Assembly: GCA_905178155.1 (NCBI GenBank)
Contig: CAJINV010000009.1
Coordinates: 1,671,907 to 1,735,906, forward strand
Direction: 5' to 3'
Source: Amoebophrya sp. A120
Taxonomy: Eukaryota > Sar > Dinophyceae > Syndiniales > Amoebophryaceae
Length of the DNA: 64,000 nucleotides
Shown here: positions 50,701 through 60,274 of the stretch, one piece after another
How positions within the stretch are numbered: the stretch's first letter is position 1
How the letters are laid out: each line of letters begins with the position of its first letter
Notes under the pieces: generated by a model
The model's input: the letters and a program-made list of their open reading frames with translations, nothing else
What the model was told of the DNA's origin: nothing
Database searches by the model: none
Translations under genes and position numbers: made by a program

Positions 50701-52899
50701 TTTTGATACCCACCAGAGCAGGTGCAACAGCGAATATCCTTCGTTGACGAAAACCAGCCACATTTGGTCTTTGTTTTGCCCTGCCGAGAAATGGTCCAAG
50801 TACCTAGCCACGTGGGGCGCGTGCCGCAATTTCACACCAAAGAAAATTTCTCGCTCCCCCGACCGGCGGATTTCGCCTTTGGGCGCCGGCTCCTCTTTAT
50901 GCTGATTTTTGGCGTGCCTGGTCGTGGCCAGCTTGACTTCATCCTTCTCCGTGAACAGCCGTTTCAATACCACCTCCTGATATTATGACAATGCACAACT
51001 CCCCCTCCCCCTCATTTGTCATGCAAAACCCCAAATCCACGTGCTTCCCTGTGGTACTGTTTGCATGACAGATTCCGGAAGCCCAAACAGTACTACACTA
51101 GGCGCATGAATTTGTCATGTATAGGCTCCTTGTGTGCTGGTGCTTTTATTGCCGTTCATGCTATACAAAAGAGGGGGAGGGGGAGTTGTGCACTGTCATA
51201 GGTATTCCCCCGTTGCAGTTCGCTCCAGCGCTCGCCAGACCTCGCCGAAGCTTCCACGCCCGATTCGCGTGCGCGTGTCCCGCTGGTCCGCTGAGCGGAA
51301 GAAATAGCTGTCGTCGTCCTCCGTGTAGCCACCACTACTTGCCGACGCGCCGCCTTCTAGCATGTGGGGAATATTATCGCCGCGCGATGTTGACGCAGTG
51401 CCTTTCGTTCTCCTTCTCTTGTTCGCGAAGCTGGTGGCGTACAGATCGGCAAGCCGGTCGTAATCGTACTGGTCCTGTTGGTGGTCGTAGCTGTAGCTCA
51501 GCGTGGTGACGATTCTCTGCGCCAGCTCGCGGTACGGCAACTGAATGCCCCGAGCCATGAAAAACGAGTCCACACGTGGAACGAAGCGGTTATTTCTGTC
51601 GGTTATCATTCCTTTTCCAGGTGACTGGTGTCCCGGCAGATGACTTTCTGTTGCAGATGGTCCTTGCAACAATGGCTGGTGTGTTCCATAATCAACATTG
51701 CGGAAGTTGTCACCGCTTCCAGGAGCTGGAATCAGTTGCAGGCCCTCTCCTGAGGTCGGGCTGTAGGTCAACCATCGCGAGGACAGAGCGGACGAGGACG
51801 TTGATGCGACGTAATTGCTGGCACCACTAGCACTATCATCGTATCCATGCAGTCCGCGTGTTACTGGCAAAGGATTTACAGCATTTCGGTCGGGGCACAC
51901 GGCCTTTCGCGGGAAATAGAACTGCCTCCCAGAAGCAGTTGTTGAGGAAGGTTGATCTCCTCTTCTCGGCTGCGAAATCGATTCGTCGTCGTGATCGCGT
52001 TCGTCTTCGCTTGGGAGGTCTTCCTCATCCACACGCGGGCCCTGCTTAGGGAAAGAGGCACTGTTCCTCGCATCTGCTGCTCTGCCCGAGCCCGTCCGGC
52101 TACGATCCTCTGCAGATGGTAGATAACGCCCTGCATTCGGAGGTTCAGAGTCCTCTACTCCGGCAATCTGCTCAGGCCCTAGTCCGGCCTGCTCAACGCC
52201 ATCTACGGGGCAGCGCAAGTCGATGTCAATGCGCTCAACCAGAATGTACCGCCCATATTCGAGGACCGCGCCCGGGCGTAAATGGATCTCCTGCAGGGCA
52301 CCTGCTGCCGCTGCATCGCTTTCACCTTCTTCTGCTGGATGCATCGTTGCAGAGACAGAAGCTGGTCTTGCAATTCCTCGGTGCTCGATATCAACACTTC
52401 TCTGGGAGGCGAGCGCCAGCTCCCTCGATGTGATTTGCGATGAAGGCTTGTCGCGATCGTTGCCGCTCCTTCCTGATCTCGAGTCATCTACAATATGATT
52501 TGAGGGACTCGACGTCATACTCAGGCTCATGTCGATGCAACTCGCCTCATGATCCCCCTGAGATTCCATATTCTTGACGCCGTTTTTGTAGCAGACATTT
52601 TCTCCATCAACGCCGGAAATTTTACCGCCATTCGCTGAAGGCCCTTCAATTTTGCGGGTCCTGGTCGTGAAGGAAAACGACGTTCTTGCGATTAGAAGTT
52701 GAAGTATCGAATAAAAATTCCAGTTGTAGAAGACGCTGCAGCATAGCAGTAGCAGCACGAACAAGATGGTTGTGGAAAAGAGCACAGTCGCTCTGCCACA
52801 CCGGCGTGCGTTCCCCTGCTCCTGCGGCGGTACAACTACGGTAACTTCGATGGTCTGCTGGTCAACGACGTCGAGCTGGCTCTCTGCTGACTCGGGCAT
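47713..52899 (-). CDS. Transmembrane Ser/Thr protein kinase, 1423 aa, five exons
   Basis: ATG at 52899. Exons 52899-51201, 50978-50709, 50494-50451, 50134-47947 and 47783-47713 total 4272 nt (1423 codons plus stop). A hydrophobic helix near 37-58 (VLFSTTILFVLLLLCCSVF) precedes a ~490-residue disordered region. The kinase domain starts with IGRGSFGEVW (about 547), the Lys strand EVVLKRLF, then WLVFVNEGYSLLHLLWW, EPSPFWWSL, a ~200-residue insertion, ITHRDIKLGNLL (~895), IADFGSAV (~921), STGPTAQEETAEYLPPEAFF (~971), FDIFAAGLVFLEIVTG and RISATEALRHPWF. The WW and STGP...EYLPPEAF signatures recall a plant kinase family in which a kinase is combined with a PP2C domain. The last junction (GTACTT...GCAG) is canonical; the alternative acceptor at 47468 would fuse it to the PP2C. 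Confidence 0.85.
50140..50450. mobile_element. Introner-like element (311 bp) with GGGGGGATTTTTCC ends
   Basis: Perfect flanks CCACC. Left TATCAAAAGGAAAAATCCCC, right GGGGATTTTTCCGTTTGATA, with CTCCCCATATC / GATATGGGGAG also mirrored. Confidence 0.95.
50500..50708. mobile_element. Introner-like element (209 bp)
   Basis: Perfect flanks CCCAC. Left TATGGAGAGAAAAAAGTTTG, right CGAACTTTTTTCTTTTGATA. Separated from the next element by a 44-nt exon. Confidence 0.95.
50984..51200. mobile_element. Introner-like element (217 bp), 'CAACTCCCCCTC' family
   Basis: Flanks GATAT / GGTAT. Left TATGACAATGCACAACTCCC, right GGGAGTTGTGCACTGTCATA. Interrupts the kinase between the glycine loop and the catalytic Lys. 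Confidence 0.9.
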
Positions 52900-53983
52900 T
52901 TAGCTCCGCCTTCGAAAGTGGGTACGTACGGCAATGGGGACGTCCTCGTTGGTGCCACGTCTTCAATGAGATCTTTCGTCACAATCCCTCGTCACTTTTC
53001 GCAACGGACATGAAGATCTTTGAATAGCACGGAGGACCAGGAGGTGGTATGTGGATGTGGTGCTTTATGAATGAAATGAAACTTTTACAGTCGTTCTCGT
53101 TGCAGTTAGCGTTTTCGTCAAATAAAAAGCGTTTAATCGAAGCATGTTAGAACCATGAGGACCATCAAGTCAAAGAAATCACGTAAATAAAATTCTGACT
53201 AAATACTTTTCGTTCTTATTTCGAAGCGTTGGGCCCTGCATCATCGAATATCGATGGGCGTTATCATTCATATCAATGTCAATTTGGCAGGCTTTAGCTT
53301 TTGTCGAAATGCACACTAAAGCGCATGTAAAACGTACTTATTTATCTAATAGGCGGTCTGTAGAGGTACGTTCTTGCAATCTATCTCGACATGACGTTGA
53401 TACACATGCCTGTTACAGGGCGCGACCGCCACCGGCGTTTTTGCTTAGTATGCAATCAATCAGCGTGGCTTAGAGATAAGCATTTTGAGATCATCTGCAC
53501 ACGAGCGCGAGGACGCCGCGTGCCCTGTAGTTGAAGAGGAGTAAACAAGTTTTTCCGAAGTTCGTTTCGTCTTGATCTCCACTGCCGGGGATGACATGCC
53601 TGGGACAACTTCATCACGACCGGTGACGCGAAACAAGAGCTATAGATTCTTTATCACGACGAGAAGCACAAGATGAACCGTAGAGCTACGAAACACCACG
53701 GGTTCTTCAAAGCGGCAGGGGCAGAGCGACCAGGGAAAATCGGTGTCAAAAACGTGATCACAGTGGTGACTCCATCCCTGGTGGTGATGACGAGGAGTTT
53801 GTCGCTTTGTAGTTCCATTTTGTTCAATATCTATACCGTCCTCAACATTCTTCTACATTCTACATGATGTAACGCTTGGCGAGAGGTCTTTTTACAAGGT
53901 GGAGGTACACGTGCCACATTCCAAGAGCGAATCACGACTTTTTGGATCGTACAAATTGAAACTACAACTAGAAGCAGAGCTCA
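52900..53983. other. Intergenic stretch (1.1 kb)
   Basis: AT-rich with short frames on both strands; nothing recognisable. Confidence 0.5.
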
Positions 53984-55048
53984 TCAGTTGGTTGCGTTGT
54001 CACTTTCTGCGTTGGCACGACCTCTTCCGGCAGGAGCTCCATCAAGAGCAGTACCTTCTTGCCGCTCTGCGTTTGGAGGTGTCGCGTTTCCGCTCTTTGC
54101 TTGCCGGGGGCTAAGTAGTGCTGCTTTCCACGCCGTGAAGGGTATCGGGTTTGTGTTCGTTTCTTCAGCGGGCAGAGCAGAACTAGTACCAGCCTCAGGA
54201 CTGGGGGAAGCGGCGTCAGCTGGGTCTTGTGCCCGCTGCCCGAAGTTACTTGACGACATCTCGTCCGCAACTGCAGACTCATTTCTCACGGACAAAGGCG
54301 AGAAAGAGCCGGATCGTTCTTCCGATATCGGAGTCAATTGCCTTACGGACGATGTGGACTCCTCAAGAACCACGCTCGCTGCCTTTTTTTGCGGCGCTGC
54401 GGACGCTTTTGTTGTGGACGCAACTGCAGTTGGGGTGGACACTTTTAATTGCAGCTGCGGGTCCGCTTCATGATCCCTGGTTGTACTCGTGTACGTGACT
54501 GGATATTCAACAACATCCTGCCTCGAACTGTTTCTGTTCCTCTGGTTATTTGCACCACCCCTGCCAGCTTCTACAATTTTCACCGTCAGCGGTTGCGCTA
54601 GGGCCTCGTCGTCGTCAACCGTTGCCACCTGGAGGTCCTCCTCGAGAACATCGCCTTCCTCCTCCCCACCGTAATAAAACTCGCTGTCGGCGGACATGTG
54701 GAGTTCCTTTTTGAACACGTTCGCGATGTCCTGCTCGGGGTAGAGACAGGTGTGACACGTGTAGAAGAAGAGCACGCAGCAGGTGACCAAAATCGCGACG
54801 CACCCAAGGAACAGGAACAACCACTCGTGGAGAAGACCCTGCATGGGCTGCGAGGGCGGGTACAGCTTGTGCAACTCTTTCATGATCGCGGTCCCATTCT
54901 TCAAGGTGTTGATGGGCTCCCAAACCTTGTAGACCGCGGACTTGTAGCAGCTGCGCTGCTCTTTGTCCTCGGCGCCGGTCTTCGGGTCGACCGGGCCAGT
55001 CCGGAAGCTGTGCGAGTAGCTGTTTAATTTTGCGATCGAAATTTTCAT
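53984..55048 (-). CDS. Single-pass membrane protein with Ser/Thr-rich tail, 354 aa
   Basis: The first in-frame ATG is at 55048 (MKISIAKLNSYSHSF); the frame stays open a further 45 nt upstream but without an ATG. A transmembrane helix with Cys (LFLFLGCVAILVTCCVLFFY) lies at about residues 76-96, followed by CHTCLYPEQD, an acidic juxtamembrane stretch (GGEEEGDVLEEDLQ) and a long Ser/Thr/Ala-rich tail. No signal peptide is obvious. No family recognised; a membrane-anchored scaffold is a guess. Confidence 0.65.
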   Translation of the reverse strand: MKISIAKLNSYSHSFRTGPVDPKTGAEDKEQRSCYKSAVYKVWEPINTLKNGTAIMKELHKLYPPSQPMQGLLHEWLFLFLGCVAILVTCCVLFFYTCHTCLYPEQDIANVFKKELHMSADSEFYYGGEEEGDVLEEDLQVATVDDDEALAQPLTVKIVEAGRGGANNQRNRNSSRQDVVEYPVTYTSTTRDHEADPQLQLKVSTPTAVASTTKASAAPQKKAASVVLEESTSSVRQLTPISEERSGSFSPLSVRNESAVADEMSSSNFGQRAQDPADAASPSPEAGTSSALPAEETNTNPIPFTAWKAALLSPRQAKSGNATPPNAERQEGTALDGAPAGRGRANAESDNATN

Positions 55049-55337
55049 TCTATGCTTGAGCTTGGGCTGGAGGAGGAAGAGGAAAGACGACAACAGCGTC
55101 GTTTAAGTTTATTAGATCAACTATGCATGGTTTGCAGATAGAGATATTGCTCGTGCGTTGTAGAAATAATCATGAAGCAGCACCACAACTTCCTCGTCCC
55201 CCACTCTGTAGAAGACACAGTGACTGTGATTTCAAATACTTATGCCTTTATGTTCATCATGAAATATGATCACTTTCACTTCTCAAAACAAGGAGAACGA
55301 AAACAATAACAAGAACGTCGTGCGTTTTTGTTTTATA

Positions 55338-56492
55338 CTAGCTGGTCCCTTCGCTAGTCTGCAACAGGAGACACACTGGGGCGTTCGACGAGAAGATGCC
55401 CGTCAGATTAGTCAGGGGCGCCTCTGACGCAAAGTAGAAAGGTATCGTGAGCAAAAACATCCCCACCCCAGAGTCAAGATGAGGATCTCGCAACACAAGT
55501 CGAGAAGTTTTGGGAGCCAAGCATGACAATTTCGTCTCTGTATTGTAGTGCAGTTTAGCAATTACAGCCGCAACACAAATCCATCTACTCATCCTGTTTA
55601 CAGCATCACAAAGTCCAAAACGCGATTGGAAACCAACGCCTCTCATTGGGATGCGCTTTACAAATCTTCCTGTGGCTGCAAATCTGCATGACAACTATGG
55701 GGTGGGGACGTTTTTACTCAGGATAAAAGGGTAGTTGTTGTTGTGTCCGACCGCGATTTTTTCGAACGTCTGCACGGGCTTCAAAAAATAATCCTCAAAA
55801 CTCGTCTTCATTGCTCCGCCAACTTTGCCCAAAACCCCAGCCGGAGGTGTCGCTTGATGCTCTTGTGTTCTTGTTTCACCTGCACCAGGTGCTGCTCTGT
55901 CACTTTCGTTTCGCACCGCGGCTTCGGCTTCGCCAGCGTCAAGAACAGAAGGCGTTGTTGTACCTCGGCCTCTACCCTTGTTGTACTCTTGCACATTTCT
56001 TCCTCCTGATCCAGTGCCTCCAGCAGCAGTCGACGCACCACCTTCTTCACGGATAATCTGGGTGCCACCCTGGTGGAGTTCCAAAAATTGAGAAGAGAAA
56101 CTAGTACTAGTCGCGTCAGACGATGCGCTGGTGCTCGGATTTCCATTTGGCTTCATGTCACTGGCAGGAAAATTCTCAGCAGCAGCACCATTTCCATGCC
56201 GGCCCCAGCCGGAATGAGCGTCTTGGCCAGCGTGATTTTCGTGTCGCTCCCGATTAGAAGTCACCCCGGTCGTGGCGCTGATTTCCACCGCACCGTGCGT
56301 CGCGGCCTCTTCGTGATTTTTGTCACCAAGAGAATCTGGATGTTTCTCGTGCTCCGGAATAGATTGGTCCCGTCGGCCACGAAAGCTCCGCCGTCCTGCG
56401 AGAGCGAAACTCGTCGGTGAGTGCAATGTCGCGAACCACGTAGCGAGTAGAAGTTTAAACATTCGCACGAAGATTCGCATTTGAAGACACAT
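55338..56492 (-). CDS. Secreted or luminal low-complexity protein, 288 aa, two exons
   Basis: Exons 56492-55726 and 55437-55338 total 867 nt and join ..NNNYPF to YFASEAPLT in frame. ATG at 56492 or 56480 opens a typical signal peptide (MFKLLLATWFATLHSPTSFA). The mature part is His/Asn/Ser/Gly-rich; the segment SFEDYFLKPVQTFEKIAVGH near the exon boundary looks folded, and the C-terminus is hydrophobic (SSNAPVCLLLQTSEGTS). No family recognised. Confidence 0.7.
55443..55725. mobile_element. Introner-like element (283 bp), 'AAACGTCCCCAC' family
   Basis: Perfect flanks AAAGG. TATCGTGAGCAAAAACATCC at left, GGACGTTTTTACTCAGGATA at right. Its reverse complement aligns over nearly its whole length with 30146-30424. 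Confidence 0.95.
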
Positions 56493-56582
56493 CCTGTCCG
56501 AGTTGGCTTTCCTGGGTAGAAGGTAGTTTGTCAGACGAAGAAAGCGACAAGGTTGAACAGATCGATACCTGCTTTGTAACAC

Positions 56583-57215
56583 AGAAGCAAGACTGATACT
56601 GAAGGAAAATACAAATAGACCAATACAGAAATGAAAAACTCAAAGAAACTGTTTTTGTTGTGGTGCTGGGTGAACATAGTAAAAGTGTTGTGTTGTAATC
56701 AAGTAAGAAGTAGCATGAAAGCGCATCTGCTATTCCGATCTAACACGGCGGGTCTGGGGTGACTACGAGCACGATTTTTGTATCGATGACGAATTATGAC
56801 ACGACTTGTCACGACCACGACGCAGCGAGAAAAGCGATTCAAATGTTACCTCTCCGCAGGAACAAGTCGCATCTTGGTTTTGGTTTTAGCACGACAGTCT
56901 GAACTTGAGTCTTCAGTTTCGATAACGCAAGATGCAAATCCAGTTTGGATTCCGTCAAATACTACGTTGCGACAGACGACGAATGACGCCGACACGAAAT
57001 CAAGTCGCGCCAGTGAACTGCTGATGCAGCAACATCGTCTGACGTTTCTTTTTTGATGTGCTGTCACGAGTCACGAACACGATCAAGATCAGCAAAACGC
57101 GCACCCGGGTAGGATGAGGCGTTGTCTCTATCTATCTTCCATGGGATTGCACAAAAAAAGTTATCGCGCAGCCATCGCTCGTCGATCCGTCCAGGTGGAA
57201 AAAGTATGAGTATCC
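56583..57215. other. Intergenic spacer
   Basis: About 630 bp, AT-rich, only short frames. Confidence 0.5.
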
Positions 57216-60017
57216 TCAGCATCGGTTTTTCTTCCAAGAGCGCGAACTGAAAAACCAGGAGTCCAAATCGTCCACAATGGACTTTTCTGGCGCAGATGCT
57301 AGTGCGGCCTGCCTTGAGGATGGGCACTCCGGGTTCAGTATCGTCCGTTGCTCCTCGTCTGCGAACCCATGAGGTGGCACCAGACGGTCAGCATCATGAC
57401 CAGCCTGCGCCTCCTCAGGATAATGGTGGTAATCGTTGCACTGCTCAACCGCTTCGCTACTGCGTTCAGGACAGCGATCAAAGTCTGCAGTGATCACACA
57501 ATCTGCATGGCCCCGCCCGAGTCCATCTCCAGCGGCGTGATCCGCCGCCGCCGCAAGTACAGAAAGATCGATCGAGGATGATGGCCCAGCTGCTGACAGG
57601 ATATCCCCGGGTAGATGTCTTGTGGTTGTCGTGGTACTCCTTCGCGAAGCAGATGGGGACGTTTTGCCGCCATGCTCAGCGTGCTGCTGGTCTCGACGCT
57701 TCCGACTTGTTCCACTATTCGACCCGGAAGCTAGCACCCCGGCGATGATGCGTTCGCGGTTGTTTCTCGTCAGTGTACTTGAAGTAGTAGTCGTCCTAGT
57801 TGTTGCCGAGCCGTCCATGGGCCTCGCTTTCACTGAAGATGATTGCGATTTGCTAGCCTGGCTTGAAGAGGCATAGTTGTGAGCGCCGGCGCGGCCTCGG
57901 ACTGCGCTATGGTTTCTGGGATTGGAGGCCTGGCGTGGAGGCCCGCAGCGAGATGGTAATGCTGGCGCTCTGATAAGGTTAAGGATTTTTTTTATTTTAT
58001 TGATTTGTTTTTGTGAGTGTCGTGCTCAAGGATTTTTTGAAGCATTCAGCCCTACAACTTCCTTCTACTTTCGATGGCTGCTTTCGCAATTTTGCACAAG
58101 CAGAAGACATCAACAGGTAAAGACGAACGAGAAAGATATTATCTTTGTACCCGTGCTGTCCTCCATCAGCCGCATCCTCGACCTCGCGACGTCGCCGGAG
58201 ACTTTGGTCTCTCAAGCTCGCTTCGCGCTTTCGGCTTTCCTTTGCGTAAGTGGCTCGGCTGCGTTCTGCGGCGGCAAAGGCAGACTTCAGTTGCCGCACA
58301 GATTCTAGGGGATCCACCCGAGAACCCGAACCAAATCGCTGCGAGTGCTGCGAAATGCGAGCGGACGCTCGCGCGGTAGTGCGCGACAGCGGCGCGTGCG
58401 TGCTCCTACTCTCTAGCACACTGCCCGCCGCACCAGCAGATGCGTTCTTCGTTCTCGAAGAGGACGGATCATTGTATGCTGAAGTGCAGGAACTGTTTTT
58501 GCGAGAAGCGGTCGTCGTTGTTTTACACGCCTTTGTAGCGGCCGTCGTTCTGGTTCTGCCTCCAGCCGTGGTCACTTTGGTCGTGTTTCCCTTTCCACCG
58601 TGCGTCATCGCAGCGTTCGTACCACTTGGAGCTGTGCCCTCGTGGTCCTGCGTGTGCAAGTTCCGGTAGGATGGAGGCATGCTTTGTGACTGCAGTGCCG
58701 CACCGCTATGGAGATCATCCTGAGTTTGGGTACTACTACTATGCGGGTCCTGCATGGGCTTGGGCTGCAATTGCCGTAAATCGACTGGGTGATCAACATC
58801 TGCGGGCGGTGCATCATGTTCATGTTCCTCTAGTTGAGGCTTCATTTCAGGTCCGAACCGCGGAGCCTCTTGCGCGTAGTAGCTGTTGACAGATTCATCA
58901 AAATGATCCCAGAATGAGTAGAAGTAGTTAAGGTCTACAGGCAATAAAAATCATAATCAAGAGTAAGAAAATCTCAAATTTTTCCGCATTGTCTATTGAT
59001 GCAAATCCTCTCGAGACGGTCACAGGAGAAGTCCTAAAAAACATAGAAGTGGTACGCGCTCGTCAGCTGGCTCAATGCGAGACCGCCGGCTGCCGCACGG
59101 GCCGGGACCGTGCTTCCGTGGGGCTCCTCCAGGGGTGGATGAACTACAGGGCGCAGGAGCAGATTGGTTGCAATGCTCGTCGTCGTGAACATAGTACCTG
59201 CAATTGCGCCAGTTGCTGTTGCAGGTCCTGGTGCATTCGAGGAAGAACTCGATCCAGTGTACAGAAAATTTTTCTGTAGCTGTGCGGCAGCTGTGGTTTG
59301 GAGTACGGGTCTGGTAATTTGCAGTTTCTGCTGTGCCATCTGGGGCTGAGCTTCCAGCTGGAGGTGCTGTGGTACTGGTGCAGCCGTTGGATACGCTACG
59401 GCTGCTGGCGGGTCAGATCGAGCTCTGCTTGATGGTGCAGAACTGGGAAGAATTTCATCCCGCACAATCAATGCCGGCATGGGCACCAAGGGGGAAAACT
59501 GGGGCGGGCTGCACTCTCCCATCGAGGACCGCTCCTCAATGATCGGATCTAGATCACGCCGTCCGGAAATAAATTGTTCCGCGCGACGCCGGTCTTGGGG
59601 ATCAAACTGGTAGCGGACTGCCGTGGCCGGTACTGTCGTTGGACGGGAAGCTAGCCCGTCAAAACGAGGACTCGCTCCTCCTTCTGGAGAACTTTGCTGG
59701 GCTCCACTGCTGATTGCTGAATCGGCGTGACGTGCGGCCACGTCCGCGATCGCAGTTACACCGGCCGCATGCGGTTGGTTGCGAAATTTCTGCCTTCCAA
59801 GCGGTAGCTTAGGCGGTCCTTTAGGCAGGGTAGTTGAGGCAACGTGCAGGCTGCGCGCGGTCCAAAATGGCGAAGACGCGTCCGGCGGGGGCCGTTTCAC
59901 GGCCGGAGGCGGGGAGACGTGGCGCAGCAGCGGTGGCTCGGGCGACAGCTTTCGCAGGGTGGGTGGCGGCGAAAAGTGGCGCGTTACGGCATCTAGAAGG
60001 GATTCCGGAGGCTGCAT
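57216..60017 (-). CDS. Ser/Thr/Arg-rich protein, 837 aa, three exons
   Basis: Exons 60017-59042, 58934-58151 and 57969-57216 total 2514 nt (838 codons). ATG at 60017 (MQPPESLLDAVTRHF); the frame is open a further ~70 nt upstream, so another exon is possible. Intron 57970-58150 is canonical (GTACAA...CAG). The junction at 59042/58934 keeps frame only with an extra G retained (..AYHFYDLNYFYSFWDH..), so this could alternatively be two genes. The most conserved-looking stretch is LNYFYSFWDHFDESVNSYY; the rest is Pro-, Ser/Thr- and Arg-rich. No family recognised. Confidence 0.6.
58935..59041 (-). other. 107-nt intron with one-base-offset boundaries
   Basis: Minus strand: CTAT|GTTTTTTAGG...CCTGTAG|ACC. 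Strict GT-AG removal breaks frame; G|T...AG or GT...A|G gives TAT GAC CTT AAC. Same behaviour as the two introns near 12.7-12.9 kb. Confidence 0.45.
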
Positions 60018-60274
60018 TCCGCGCTGTGGCTCGGCCTGCTTCGGCAGAGCGAGAAAGTTGTGCTGTTCATTGTTTTGATAAATTAAGGCAGCTTCAGCTT
60101 ATGTCTCTGTGACTCGATAAAATCCCGCGTTCTGACGCAGCAGCTAGTAGCATAAAAGCCACCACGGCGACAAGAGAGGTCAGAACTACAGATCGTTGGA
60201 TATTGCACGACACGTGCTCAGGTAGAAGCACTGCCTGTTAGGCAGATGCAGATTCAACAATGCATTCACAAACT

